From NCBI GenBank assembly GCA_011526085.1, contig WYBC01000041.1, forward strand, positions 124,001 through 188,000: DNA of 64,000 nucleotides, written 5' to 3'. The notes under the pieces are model-generated. The model had not been told where the DNA came from. It worked only from the letters and a program-made list of their open reading frames with translations, and did not search any database. A program made the translations under genes and the position numbers. Source of the DNA: Lysobacter sp. Its GTDB lineage: Bacteria; Pseudomonadota; Gammaproteobacteria; Xanthomonadales; Xanthomonadaceae. Of the stretch, positions 34,645-43,893 are shown piece after piece (the first letter of the stretch is position 1; every line of letters starts with the position of its first letter).

Positions 34645-35457
34645 ATGCCCGAAGGCCCCGAAATCCGCCGTGCCGCCGACCGTCTCGCCGACGCCGTGGT
34701 CGGCGCGCCGCTGCGTTCCGCATGGTTCGCGTTTCCGGCGCTCAAATCGTACGAAGCGGGCCTGATCGGACGGCGGATCGAGGCCATCGTGCCGCACGGC
34801 AAGGCCCTGCTGACGCGTTTCGATCACGGCTGGACGCTCTACAGCCACAACCAGTTGTACGGCGTGTGGAAGATCGCCGCCGCGGGCGAGCGCCCCGACA
34901 GCGGACGCTCGCTGCGGGTCGCGCTGGAAACCGATGCCCGCGCGATCCTGCTGTACTCCGCATCCGACGTGGCGATGTGGCGCAGCGACGAGATCCACGC
35001 GCATCCGTTCCTCGCCAGGCTCGGCCCGGACGTGCTGGATCCCGCATTGAAAGCGGCGACGGTCGTCGCGCGCCTGCGCGACCCGCGCTTCCGCGGGCGC
35101 GCGCTGGGCGCGCTGCTGCTGGACCAGGGATTCCTGGCCGGGATGGGCAACTATCTGCGCTCGGAAGTGCTGTTCGCGGCGAAGCTGCGGCCGGAACGCA
35201 GGCCGCAGGATCTCGACGCCGCGCAGCTGCGCGCGCTCGCGCGGGAACTGCTGGCGATTCCGCGACGCAGTTACGCCACCCGCGGCATCGAGCCCGCACA
35301 GGGCATGCGCGAGGACTATCTCACCGACACGCCCGAGGGTTTCCGCTTCCTCGTGTTCGACCGCGAAGGCCTCCCGTGCCCGGTGTGCGGCGGCACGATC
35401 GAACGCCAGGAGGTCGGCACGCGCCGGCTGTATCTCTGCCGGCGCTGCCAGACCTGA
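34645..35457 (+). CDS. nei: Endonuclease VIII-like DNA glycosylase/AP lyase
   Basis: A 270-residue Fpg/Nei-family enzyme that removes oxidised bases and cuts the resulting abasic site. The catalytic N-terminus MPEGPEIRRAADRL (Pro2, Glu3) matches Nei more than MutM. The helix-two-turns-helix region is near LLLDQGFLAGMGNYLRSEVLF, and the C-terminal zinc finger is CPVCGG...YLCRRC. Length is standard. It lies directly after the second PilZ gene. Target preference (oxidised pyrimidines) is inferred from the family. Confidence 0.92.
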   Translation: MPEGPEIRRAADRLADAVVGAPLRSAWFAFPALKSYEAGLIGRRIEAIVPHGKALLTRFDHGWTLYSHNQLYGVWKIAAAGERPDSGRSLRVALETDARAILLYSASDVAMWRSDEIHAHPFLARLGPDVLDPALKAATVVARLRDPRFRGRALGALLLDQGFLAGMGNYLRSEVLFAAKLRPERRPQDLDAAQLRALARELLAIPRRSYATRGIEPAQGMREDYLTDTPEGFRFLVFDREGLPCPVCGGTIERQEVGTRRLYLCRRCQT

Positions 35458-35538
35458 GATCGACCCTGCGCCGGCGTATCGTGCCGCGCGCGGGCCATGC
35501 GGAGGGACAGCGCGTGGCGCAGCCGGTAAGCTTGCGGG

Positions 35539-36963
35539 ATGCGAACGTTCCTTCATGTCATCGGCGGTGCCGAACGTCCCGCGCGCAGCGGCCGGACGCT
35601 CGATGTCTTCGATCCGGCCAGCGGCCGCGCCTATGCGCAGGTGGCGGCCGGCGAAGCCGCCGACGCCTCCGACGCCATCGCCGCGGCGAACGCCGCGTTT
35701 CCGGCCTGGTCGGCGCTGCCCGCGACCGAACGCGCGCGCTGGATGGAACGCCTGGCCGATGCGGTGGAAGCGCGACTCGACGATTTCGCCCATGCCGAAG
35801 CGCTCGACGGCGGCAAGCCCTATGCCCTCGCGCGCGACGCCGAGATTCCGCGCGCGATTTCGAACCTGCGGTTCTTCGCCCATGCCGCGACCCAGTTCGC
35901 GAGCGAATCGCATCACGGCCAGGCCGGTCTCAACTACACCCTGCGCCAGCCGCTGGGCGCGGTGGCCACGATCTCGCCGTGGAACCTGCCGCTGTATCTG
36001 TTCACCTGGAAGATCGCGCCCGCGCTCGCCGCCGGCAACACCGTGGTCGCCAAACCGTCCGAAGTCACGCCGGCCACCGCGACCATGCTCGGCCGGCTGG
36101 CGAACGAGATCGGTCTGCCCGCGGGCGTGCTCAACGTCGTCCACGGCCTCGGCCCCGCGATCGGCGAAGCGCTGGTCGTCGATCCGGCGATCAGGGCGGT
36201 GTCGTTCACCGGCAGCACCGCGGTCGGCAGGCGCATCGCGATGCTGGCCGCCGAACGGCTCAAGAAAGTCTCACTGGAGCTCGGCGGCAAGAATCCGACC
36301 CTCGTCTTCGCCGACAGCGACTGGCGCGCGCACATGGACGTGATCGTCCGTTCCGCGTTCCAGAACAGCGGCCAGATCTGCCTCTGCGGCTCGCGCCTGC
36401 TCGTCGAACGATCGACCTTCGCCGAATTCCGCGACGCGCTGGTCGAACGCGCGCTGGCGCTGCGGGTCGGCGATCCGATGGACCCGGATGCGTGCATGGG
36501 CCCGCTGGTGTCGCAGGCGCATTTCGACAAGGTCGTGGGTGCCCTGCAGCGCGCGCGCGACGAAGGCGGCCGCATCCTCTGCGGCGGCCGCGCGCTGGAC
36601 CGGCCGGGCTGGTTCGTGGCGCCGACCGTGATCGAAGGCCTCGGCCCCGATTGCGCCACCAACCGCGAGGAGATCTTCGGGCCGGTGGTCACCCTGCAGC
36701 CCTTCGACACCGACGACGAGGCGCTCGCGCTGGCCAATGCGTCGGACTACGGCCTGGCCGCGTCGGTCTGGACCACGCATCTGTCGCGCGCGCACCGCAT
36801 GGCCGCGGAGCTGCGCGTGGGCATGGTCTGGATCAACACCTGGCTGATGCGCGACCTGCGCACGCCGTTCGGCGGCATCGGCCAATCCGGCCTCGGCCGC
36901 GAAGGCGGGCAGGACGCCATGCGGTTCTTCACCGAATCGCGCAACGTCGGGCTCGCGACATGA
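35539..36963 (+). CDS. 2-aminomuconic/2-hydroxymuconic semialdehyde dehydrogenase
   Basis: A 474-residue aldehyde dehydrogenase. The catalytic residues are Glu247 in LELGGKNP and Cys281 in SGQICLCGSR; the latter motif, with a second Cys, is typical of aminomuconate semialdehyde dehydrogenases. In the kynurenine pathway it oxidises 2-aminomuconate 6-semialdehyde, made by ACMSD, to 2-aminomuconate, with NAD. Context supports this: ACMSD, 3-hydroxyanthranilate dioxygenase and a RidA-type deaminase lie within 3 kb downstream on the same strand. A 22-codon frame overlaps its stop but is not credible as a gene. Confidence 0.9.
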   Translation: MRTFLHVIGGAERPARSGRTLDVFDPASGRAYAQVAAGEAADASDAIAAANAAFPAWSALPATERARWMERLADAVEARLDDFAHAEALDGGKPYALARDAEIPRAISNLRFFAHAATQFASESHHGQAGLNYTLRQPLGAVATISPWNLPLYLFTWKIAPALAAGNTVVAKPSEVTPATATMLGRLANEIGLPAGVLNVVHGLGPAIGEALVVDPAIRAVSFTGSTAVGRRIAMLAAERLKKVSLELGGKNPTLVFADSDWRAHMDVIVRSAFQNSGQICLCGSRLLVERSTFAEFRDALVERALALRVGDPMDPDACMGPLVSQAHFDKVVGALQRARDEGGRILCGGRALDRPGWFVAPTVIEGLGPDCATNREEIFGPVVTLQPFDTDDEALALANASDYGLAASVWTTHLSRAHRMAAELRVGMVWINTWLMRDLRTPFGGIGQSGLGREGGQDAMRFFTESRNVGLAT

Positions 36964-37037
36964 AACGCCCCGACCGCATTCCGGACGACGACCGACCCCG
37001 CGTCGCCACCTTACCTTCCTCCCGATAGGACCGTCAC

Positions 37038-37703
37038 GTGAGTACATCGCTGGAAGCGCTGCTGCGCAACAATCAGGCCTGGGCCGAACGCGTCAGCCGC
37101 GAAGACCCCACCTTCTTCGATCGCCTCTCCCGCCAACAGGCGCCGAAATACCTGTGGATCGGCTGTTCGGACTCGCGCGTGCCCGCGAACCAGGTCGTCG
37201 ACCTCGCCCCGGGCGAGGTCTTCGTCCATCGCAACATCGCCAACGTCGTCGTCCATACCGACCTCAACTGCCTGTCGGTGATCCAGTTCGCGGTCGACGT
37301 GCTCCAGGTCGAACACATCCTCGTCGTCGGCCATTACGGCTGCGGCGGCGTGCATGCCGCGCTGACCGGCGCCCGCGTCGGGCTGGCCGACAACTGGATC
37401 CGCCACGTCGGCGACGTGGCGGTGAAGCATGCGACGGTCCTCGCCGACGCCGGAGGCGAACCGCTGCAGCACGATCGTTTGTGCGAACTCAACGCGCTCG
37501 AACAGGTCGCGAACGTCTGCCAGACCACGATCGTCCGCGATGCCTGGGCGCGCGGACAGACGCTGAGCGTCCACGGCTGGGTCTACACCCTGCGCGACGG
37601 CCTGGTCCACGACCTCGGCCTCGATGTCGCCGCGAGCGACCAGCTCGAAGCGCAGTACGCCGCCGCGCTGGCGCGCATCCGCATCGATCGGGAAGACCGC
37701 TGA
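37038..37703 (+). CDS. can: Beta-class carbonic anhydrase
   Basis: A 221-residue enzyme that interconverts CO2 and bicarbonate. The zinc ligands are Cys43 and Asp45 in GCSDSR, His99 and Cys102 in GHYGCGG, with Arg47 of the Asp-Arg dyad present. GTG is the start, with ATAGGA upstream. It is embedded between the semialdehyde dehydrogenase and the aminomuconate deaminase, and its stop shares a base with the next start (TGATG), so it is co-translated with catabolic genes. ACMSD, two genes further on, releases CO2, which may explain the company. Confidence 0.95.
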   Translation: MSTSLEALLRNNQAWAERVSREDPTFFDRLSRQQAPKYLWIGCSDSRVPANQVVDLAPGEVFVHRNIANVVVHTDLNCLSVIQFAVDVLQVEHILVVGHYGCGGVHAALTGARVGLADNWIRHVGDVAVKHATVLADAGGEPLQHDRLCELNALEQVANVCQTTIVRDAWARGQTLSVHGWVYTLRDGLVHDLGLDVAASDQLEAQYAAALARIRIDREDR

Positions 37704-38140
37704 TGTCCGACGCCATCCACGCCGCCCACGCGCCGAAGGCCGTCGGCCACTACCCGCATGCGCGTCGGGTCGGCGAACTGCTGTTCCTTTCCGGCATCGG
37801 TCCGCGCGATCCCGCCAGCAACGGCATCCCGGGCAACGTCCACGACGCCGAGGGCCGCCTGATCGCCTACGACATCGCGGCGCAGACCCATGCGGTGTTC
37901 GCCAACGTGCGCGCGGTGCTCGATGCCAGCGGCGCGCGCTGGGAGGATCTGGTCGACGTGACCGTGTACCTCACCGACATGGCCCGCGACTTCCCCGTCT
38001 ACAACGCGATCTGGGCCGAGTATTTCCCGGATGCGGCCACCGCACCGTGCCGGACCACGCTCGGCATCACCGCGCTGCCGACGCCGATCGCGATCGAACT
38101 CAAATGCATCGCCGTCGCGCCGAAGGACATCGCCGGCTGA
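37703..38140 (+). CDS. RidA-family protein, probable 2-aminomuconate deaminase
   Basis: A 145-residue RidA/YjgF-fold protein. Features include ELLFLSGIGPRDP, NVRAVLDASGARWEDLVDVTVYL and the conserved Arg in APCRTTLGITALP. RidA proteins inside kynurenine clusters are 2-aminomuconate deaminases that give 4-oxalocrotonate and ammonia, unlike the general enamine deaminase RidA. The ATG overlaps the carbonic anhydrase stop by one base. The specific role rests on position between the semialdehyde dehydrogenase and the dioxygenase. Confidence 0.88.
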   Translation: MSDAIHAAHAPKAVGHYPHARRVGELLFLSGIGPRDPASNGIPGNVHDAEGRLIAYDIAAQTHAVFANVRAVLDASGARWEDLVDVTVYLTDMARDFPVYNAIWAEYFPDAATAPCRTTLGITALPTPIAIELKCIAVAPKDIAG

Positions 38141-38158
38141 CGCCACAGGAGACGCGAC

Positions 38159-38686
38159 ATGCTGCCCAACCCCATCAATCTGCAGGCCTGGATCGACGCG
38201 CACCGGCACGAGCTGAAGCCGCCGGTCGGCAACAAGTGCATCGTCGACGGCGAATTCATCGTGATGGTGGTCGGCGGCCCGAACGCGCGCACCGACTACC
38301 ACTGGGACGAAGGTCCGGAGTGGTTTCATCAGCTCGAAGGCGAAATGGTGCTGCGCATCCAGGAGGATGGCGCGCCGCGCGACATCCCGATCAGGGCCGG
38401 CGAAACGTTCTTCCTGCCGCCGCGCGTGCCGCATTCGCCTCAGCGCATGGCCGGCGGCATCGGCCTGGTGATCGAACGCAAGCGGCTGCCGCACGAACTC
38501 GACGGCCTGCAGTGGCACTGCGAACGCTGCAACGAAAAGCTGTACGAGGAATTCTTCCCGCTGGTGAACATCGAAACCGATTTCCCGGCGGTGTTCGAAC
38601 GCTTCTACCGCTCGCACGACCACCGCACCTGCAAGGCCTGCGGCCATTTCAACCCCGCGCCGGCGAAGTACGACCCGCAGACCTGA
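38159..38686 (+). CDS. nbaC: 3-hydroxyanthranilate 3,4-dioxygenase
   Basis: A 175-residue cupin that opens the ring of 3-hydroxyanthranilate to 2-amino-3-carboxymuconate semialdehyde. The catalytic iron ligands are His48, Glu54 and His92 ([15 protein letters not shown] and VPHSPQ). Four more cysteines, 121, 124, 158 and 161 (HCERC and CKACG), form the second, rubredoxin-like iron site seen in bacterial enzymes. The start has AGGAG upstream. It lies 17 bp before the ACMSD gene, which consumes its product. Confidence 0.96.
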   Translation: MLPNPINLQAWIDAHRHELKPPVGNKCIVDGEFIVMVVGGPNARTDYHWDEGPEWFHQLEGEMVLRIQEDGAPRDIPIRAGETFFLPPRVPHSPQRMAGGIGLVIERKRLPHELDGLQWHCERCNEKLYEEFFPLVNIETDFPAVFERFYRSHDHRTCKACGHFNPAPAKYDPQT

Positions 38687-38703
38687 ACGCCATCGGACGC
38701 CGC

Positions 38704-39714
38704 ATGCTCAAGATCGACACCCACGCCCACTACCTGCCCCGCGACTGGCCCGATCTCGCGGCGAAGTACGGCGACATCCGCTTCCCGGTGATCCATCACG
38801 GCGACGACGGGCGCTCGCGCATCTACAAGGACGGACGGTTCTTCCGCGAGATCTGGCCCAAAACCTGGGACCCGAAGATCCGGATCGAGGAATTCGCCGG
38901 CTTCGGCGTGCAGGTGCAGGTCATCAGCACGGTGCCGGTGATGTTCAGTTATTGGGCGAAGCCGCAGCACGCGCACGATCTGCACCAGGCGCTCAACGAT
39001 CACATGGCCGAGGCGGTGCGCGATTATCCGCGCCATTACGCCGGCATCGGCACGGTGCCGCTGCAGTCGCCGCGGCTCGCGATCCAGGAACTCGAACGCT
39101 GCATCGACCAGCTCGGCCTGCAGGGCGTGCAGATCGGTTCGCACATCAACGACTGGAACCTCGACGCGCCGGAACTGTTCGATTTCTTCCAGGCCGCGGC
39201 CGAACTCGGCGCCGCGATCCTGGTGCATCCCTGGGACATGATGGGCAGCGAATCGATGCCGAAGTACTGGCTGCCGTGGCTGGTGGGCATGCCCGCGGAA
39301 CAGTCGCGCGCGGCCTGCTGCCTGGTGTTCGGCGGCGTGCTCGAACGGCTGCCGCAGCTGAAGGTCTGCCTCGCCCACGGCGGCGGCAGCTTTCCCTACA
39401 CCATCGGCCGCATCGAACACGGTTTCAACATGCGCCCCGACCTCGTGGCCACCGACAACTTCCGCAATCCGCGCGAATATCTGTCGCGGCTGTATTTCGA
39501 TTCCTGGGTGGCCGACCCGCGCGCGCTGCGCTACCTGATCGACACCTGCGGTACCGACCGGATCATGCTCGGCACCGATTATCCGTTCCCGCTCGGCGAA
39601 CAGGAGCCCGGCGCCGGCATCGCCGCGCTCGAATTGTCCGAAACAGAACAGGCGCGGCTGTATCACGGCACGGCGCTGGAATGGCTGGGACTGCCGATGG
39701 CGAGGTTCTCGTGA
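38704..39714 (+). CDS. nbaD: 2-amino-3-carboxymuconate-6-semialdehyde decarboxylase (ACMSD)
   Basis: A 336-residue amidohydrolase-superfamily decarboxylase. The metal ligands start with His7-Ala-His9 in DTHAHYLP and continue with the histidines in LVHPWDMMG and LAHGGGSFPY and the Asp in LGTDYPFPLGEQ. It removes CO2 from the dioxygenase product, diverting it from quinolinate towards 2-aminomuconate. This makes the cluster catabolic rather than NAD-forming. A palindromic repeat of 72 bp follows 14 bp after the stop, between this gene and kynU. Confidence 0.96.
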   Translation: MLKIDTHAHYLPRDWPDLAAKYGDIRFPVIHHGDDGRSRIYKDGRFFREIWPKTWDPKIRIEEFAGFGVQVQVISTVPVMFSYWAKPQHAHDLHQALNDHMAEAVRDYPRHYAGIGTVPLQSPRLAIQELERCIDQLGLQGVQIGSHINDWNLDAPELFDFFQAAAELGAAILVHPWDMMGSESMPKYWLPWLVGMPAEQSRAACCLVFGGVLERLPQLKVCLAHGGGSFPYTIGRIEHGFNMRPDLVATDNFRNPREYLSRLYFDSWVADPRALRYLIDTCGTDRIMLGTDYPFPLGEQEPGAGIAALELSETEQARLYHGTALEWLGLPMARFS

Positions 39715-39728
39715 TGCAACACATCCCT

Positions 39729-39800
39729 ATAGGGTGCGCCCTCGGCGCACCGGCTCTCTCACCGCGGTTTCATGCACGGTGCGCCATGGGCGCACCCTAT
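39729..39800. repeat. REPIN-like palindromic element, family 2
   Basis: Two 24-bp arms, ATAGGGTGCGCCCTCGGCGCAC and its inverse (two mismatches), flank a 24-bp spacer. Each arm is itself partly palindromic (GGTGCGCC/GGCGCACC). It lies between the ACMSD and kynU genes, inside what would otherwise be one operon. A similar half-site occurs near 21226. Confidence 0.85.
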
Positions 39801-39826
39801 GCGAGCATTGCGTGAACGACGTATCG

Positions 39827-41083
39827 ATGACCGACGACTGGGCACGACGACAGGATGCGGAGGATCCGCTGCGCGACTTCCGCGCGCAGTTCCACATTCC
39901 GCGCCACGACGGCCGCGAGATGGCGTATTTCTGCGGCAATTCCCTCGGCCTGCAGCCGAAGGGCGCGCGCGCCTGCGTCGACGAAGTGATGGACAAATGG
40001 GCGCGCGACGCGGTCGAAGGCCATTTCCTCGAACCCGCGCCGTGGATGCCCTATCACGCGCTCGTCCGCGACGGCCTCGCCGAGGTGGTCGGCGCGATGC
40101 CGGAAGAAGTGGTGGCGATGAATTCGCTCACCGCCAACCTGCACCTGATGATGGTCAGTTTCTTCCGCCCCGACGAGCAGCGCAACGCGATCCTGATGGA
40201 AGCCGGCGCGTTTCCGTCCGACCGCCATGCGATGGCCTCGCAGCTGCACTTCCACGGCCTGTCGCCGGACCGGCATCTGATCGAACTGGAACCGGACCGC
40301 GCCGACGGCACCTTCTCGATGGCGGCGATCGAACGCGCCATCGCGGAACACCGCGATCGACTGGCGCTGGTGCTGTGGCCCGGCGTGCAGTACCGCACCG
40401 GCCAGGCCTTCGATCTTCGGGAGATCGCGCGCCTCGGTCACGCCGCTGGCGCGATGGTCGGCTTCGATCTCGCGCATGCGGTCGGCAACCTGCCGCTGCG
40501 CCTGCACGACAGCGGCGCCGATTTCGCGGTGTGGTGCCACTACAAATACATGAACTCGGGTCCGGGCGCGGTCGCCGGCTGTTTCGTGCACGAACGCCAC
40601 GCGCGCAGCGACCGCCCGCGGTTCGCCGGCTGGTGGGGCCACGACCAGGCCACGCGTTTCCGCATGGGTCCGGAGTTCGTGCCCACGCCCGGCGCCGATG
40701 GCTGGCAGTTGAGCAATCCGCCGGTGCTGGGTCTCGCGCCGCTGCGCGCATCGCTGGATCTGTTCGCGCGGGCCGGCATGGCCGCGCTGCGGGCGAAATC
40801 CGAACGGCTGACCGGGCATCTCGAAGCCCTGATCCGCGCGCATCTCGCCGACACCCTGCAGATCGTCACGCCGGCATCGCCGGCCGAACGCGGCTGCCAG
40901 CTGTCGCTGCGCGTGGTCGGCGGTCGCGAGCGTGGCCGAGCGTTGTTCGAATTCCTCGGCGCGCGCGGCGTGCTCGGCGACTGGCGGGAACCCGACGTGA
41001 TCCGCATTTCGCCGGCACCGCTGTACAACACACACGACGATGTCGTGCGCTTCGTGCGCACGACGCAGGAATGGCAGGCATGA
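39827..41083 (+). CDS. kynU: Kynureninase
   Basis: A 418-residue PLP enzyme that splits 3-hydroxykynurenine (or kynurenine) into 3-hydroxyanthranilate (or anthranilate) and alanine. The PLP lysine is Lys240 in CHYKYMNSGPG; FCGNSLGLQPKGA and NSLTANLHL are also diagnostic. The ATG at 39827 is preferred; a GTG five codons upstream is possible, and codons before that come from the palindromic repeat. Its stop overlaps the kmo start (ATGA). It feeds the dioxygenase encoded upstream. Confidence 0.96.
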   Translation: MTDDWARRQDAEDPLRDFRAQFHIPRHDGREMAYFCGNSLGLQPKGARACVDEVMDKWARDAVEGHFLEPAPWMPYHALVRDGLAEVVGAMPEEVVAMNSLTANLHLMMVSFFRPDEQRNAILMEAGAFPSDRHAMASQLHFHGLSPDRHLIELEPDRADGTFSMAAIERAIAEHRDRLALVLWPGVQYRTGQAFDLREIARLGHAAGAMVGFDLAHAVGNLPLRLHDSGADFAVWCHYKYMNSGPGAVAGCFVHERHARSDRPRFAGWWGHDQATRFRMGPEFVPTPGADGWQLSNPPVLGLAPLRASLDLFARAGMAALRAKSERLTGHLEALIRAHLADTLQIVTPASPAERGCQLSLRVVGGRERGRALFEFLGARGVLGDWREPDVIRISPAPLYNTHDDVVRFVRTTQEWQA

Positions 41084-42447
41084 CGGATTCCAGGCATCTC
41101 ACCCTCGTCGGCGCCGGCCTCGCCGGCCCGCTGCTCGCCACTCTGCTGGCGCGGAGCGGCTGGACGGTGGACCTGTTCGAGCGCCGCGGCGATCCGCGCG
41201 TGCACGGCTACGCCGGCGGACGCTCGATCAATCTCGCGCTGGCCGAACGCGGACTCGACGCGCTGCGCACCGCCGGCGTCGACGCCGACGTGCTGGAACA
41301 GGCGGTGATGATGCGCGGGCGGATGGTGCATTTCGCCGACGGTCGCGAACAATTGCAGCGCTACGGCCGCGACGACAGCGAGGTGATCTGGTCGATCAGC
41401 CGCGGCGACCTCAACATCGTGCTGCTGAATGCCGCGGAGGCCGCGGGCGTCAGGCTGCATTTCGATCGTCGCCTGGAACGCGTCGATTTCGACGCCGGTA
41501 TCGCCCATTTCGTCGGCGAGCGCGAGGACATCGCGCACCGGTTCCACGCCCTGATCGGCTGCGACGGCGCCGGGTCGAGCCTGCGCGCCGCGATGCAGCA
41601 GGCCACCGATCTCGGCGAGCGCATCGAAATCATGCCGCACGGCTACAAGGAGCTGGAAATCCCGCCCGGGTTCGACGGCGACTTCCGCATGGAACCGAAC
41701 GCGCTGCACATCTGGCCGCGCGGTGATTACATGAGCATCGCGCTGCCCAACGACGAACGCACCTTCACCGTCACCCTGTTCCTGCCCAGCACCGGCCCGA
41801 CCAGTTTCGAGACGATCCGCACCGGCCTCGACGCGCAGGCGCTCTACGCCCGCGATTTCGCAGACGCACTGCCGCTGATCCCGAACCTCGTGCACGACTA
41901 CGACGCCAACCCGACCGGCATGCTGGCCACGCTCTACCTCGACCGCTGGCATCTCGACGGTCGCGCGGTGCTGCTGGGCGATGCCGCGCACGCGATGGTG
42001 CCGTTCCATGGCCAGGGCATGAACTGCGCGTTCGAGGACTGCGTGGCGCTGGCGCGGCATCTGGCGCGCGATCCGGACAGCGCCGACCCGGACACCGCGA
42101 CCGCGTTCGCCGCGTTCGAGGCGGAGCGCAAACCCGACGCGGCCGCGATCCAGCAGATGGCGCTGGAGAATTACCGCGAGATGAGCGACCGCGTCGACGA
42201 TGCGGATTTCCTGCTGCAGCGCGCACTGGAACGCAGGCTCGCGGAGCGCCATCCCGGCGTGTTCGTGCCGCGCTACGCGATGGTCAGCTTCATGCGCATT
42301 CCATACGCCACCGCGTTCGAGCGCGGGCGCATCCAGCGCGCGCTGCTGGTGGCGGCCACCGCGGGCCGCGACAGTCTCGACGGCCTGGACTGGGACGCGC
42401 TCGACGCCGAGGTGCGCGCGCGGCTGACGCCGCTGGACGCGGGCTGA
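41080..42447 (+). CDS. kmo: Kynurenine 3-monooxygenase
   Basis: A 455-residue FAD monooxygenase that hydroxylates kynurenine using NADPH and O2. The FAD motif VGAGLAGPLLA is near residue 10, then GGRSINLALAERG, the flavin DG motif IGCDGAGS and GDAAHAMVPFHGQGMNCAFED, all matching Kmo. It overlaps kynU by four bases, so the two steps are coupled. No tryptophan dioxygenase or kynurenine formamidase gene is present in the window; these must lie elsewhere or kynurenine is taken up. Confidence 0.96.
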   Translation: MTDSRHLTLVGAGLAGPLLATLLARSGWTVDLFERRGDPRVHGYAGGRSINLALAERGLDALRTAGVDADVLEQAVMMRGRMVHFADGREQLQRYGRDDSEVIWSISRGDLNIVLLNAAEAAGVRLHFDRRLERVDFDAGIAHFVGEREDIAHRFHALIGCDGAGSSLRAAMQQATDLGERIEIMPHGYKELEIPPGFDGDFRMEPNALHIWPRGDYMSIALPNDERTFTVTLFLPSTGPTSFETIRTGLDAQALYARDFADALPLIPNLVHDYDANPTGMLATLYLDRWHLDGRAVLLGDAAHAMVPFHGQGMNCAFEDCVALARHLARDPDSADPDTATAFAAFEAERKPDAAAIQQMALENYREMSDRVDDADFLLQRALERRLAERHPGVFVPRYAMVSFMRIPYATAFERGRIQRALLVAATAGRDSLDGLDWDALDAEVRARLTPLDAG

Positions 42448-42450
42448 GCG

Positions 42451-43893
42451 ATGGCCGCGAGCTTCCTGTTCTACGACCTGGAGACGTTCGGCACCGATCC
42501 GCGCCGGACCCGGATCGCGCAGTTCGCGGCGATCCGCACCGATGCCGATCTGAATCCGGTCGACGAGCCCTGGGACTTCATGGTCAAACCGGCCGACGAT
42601 CTGCTGCCCTCGCCCACCGCCAGCCTGATCACCGGCATCTCGCCGCAGCGCGCGCTGCGCGATGGCGTGCCCGAGGCCGAAGCCTTCGCGCGCATCTTCG
42701 AGGCGATGTCGGTCCCCGAGACCTGCACGCTGGGCTACAACTCGCTGCGCTTCGACGACGAGTTCGTGCGCCACGGGCTGTTCCGCAATTTCTTCGATCC
42801 CTACGAGCGCGAGTGGCGCGGCGGCAATTCGCGCTGGGATCTGCTGGACGTGATGCGCCTGGCCCACGCGCTGCGCCCCGATGGCATCGTCTGGCCGCTG
42901 CGCGAGGACGGCGCACCCTCGTTCAAGCTGGAGCACCTCGCCGAAGCCAACGGCGTGCGCGAGGGCGACGCGCACGAGGCGCTGTCGGACGTGCGCGCGC
43001 TGATCGGCATGGCGCGCAGACTCAAACGCGCGCAGCCGAAGCTGTGGGACTACGCGATGAAGCTGCGCGACAAGAAGTTCGCCGCGCGCATGCTCGACAC
43101 CGTGGCGATGACGCCGGTACTGCACGTCTCGCAGCGGTTTCCGGCCGCGCGGCTGTGCGCGGCGGCGGTGGTGCCGCTGGCGCGGCATCCGAAGATCGAC
43201 AACCGGGTGATCGTGTTCGATCTGCACGAAGCGCCGGACGCGCTGCTGGCGCTGGACGCCGGCGAGATCGCCGACCGCCTGTACACGCCCGCCGCCGACC
43301 TGCCGCCCGGCGAAGCACGCATCCCGCTGAAGGAAGTGCATCTCAACCGCAGTCCGATGCTGATCGAATGGGCGCATCTGCGCGAGGCGGATTTCGAGCG
43401 GCTGCGGATCGATCCGGCGCAGGTCGAGGAACGTGCCGCGCGGCTGCGCGACGCCGGTCCGGCGCTGGCCGAAAAGATCCGCCGCATCTACGCCGACCGC
43501 GCCGGCTTCGAACCCGGCGACGTCGATGCCTCGCTGTACGACGCTTTCCTGCAGGACGCCGATCGCCGCAAATTCCCCGACGTGCGCGGCACGCCGCCGC
43601 CGGCGCTGGCGCAGCGCGACTTCGCGTTCCAGGACGCGCGCCTGCCCGAACTGCTGTTCCGGTATCGCGCGCGCAACTGGCCGGAGACGCTGTCGCCGGC
43701 CGAACGCGATCGCTGGAACGCGTATCGTCATGGCCGCCTGTGCGAAGACCGCGGCCTGTCCGAATTCACCTTCGACAGCCATCGCGCGGAACTCGCCGCG
43801 CTGCGCGCCGCGCACGCCGGCGACGGCCGCGCGCTGGCGCTGCTCGATCAGGCCCAGGCATGGGCCGATGCCCTGGAGACCGAGCTCGCATGA
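42451..43893 (+). CDS. sbcB: Exodeoxyribonuclease I
   Basis: A 480-residue 3'-5' single-strand DNA exonuclease of the DEDD family. The first catalytic motif is FYDLETFGTDP (Asp9, Glu11), followed by GYNSLRFDDEFVRHGLFRNF and HEALSDVRALIG, then the SH3-like and C-terminal helical domains. Length matches E. coli SbcB. It starts 3 bp after kmo and overlaps the DUF2461 gene by four bases, so it is probably read from the catabolic transcript even though its job is DNA repair and recombination. Confidence 0.96.
   Translation: MAASFLFYDLETFGTDPRRTRIAQFAAIRTDADLNPVDEPWDFMVKPADDLLPSPTASLITGISPQRALRDGVPEAEAFARIFEAMSVPETCTLGYNSLRFDDEFVRHGLFRNFFDPYEREWRGGNSRWDLLDVMRLAHALRPDGIVWPLREDGAPSFKLEHLAEANGVREGDAHEALSDVRALIGMARRLKRAQPKLWDYAMKLRDKKFAARMLDTVAMTPVLHVSQRFPAARLCAAAVVPLARHPKIDNRVIVFDLHEAPDALLALDAGEIADRLYTPAADLPPGEARIPLKEVHLNRSPMLIEWAHLREADFERLRIDPAQVEERAARLRDAGPALAEKIRRIYADRAGFEPGDVDASLYDAFLQDADRRKFPDVRGTPPPALAQRDFAFQDARLPELLFRYRARNWPETLSPAERDRWNAYRHGRLCEDRGLSEFTFDSHRAELAALRAAHAGDGRALALLDQAQAWADALETELA

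Noticed and set aside
36960-37019. A 22-codon frame overlapping the stop of the semialdehyde dehydrogenase
   Set aside because: Too short, proline- and arginine-rich, with no sign of conservation; probably only spacer before the carbonic anhydrase.
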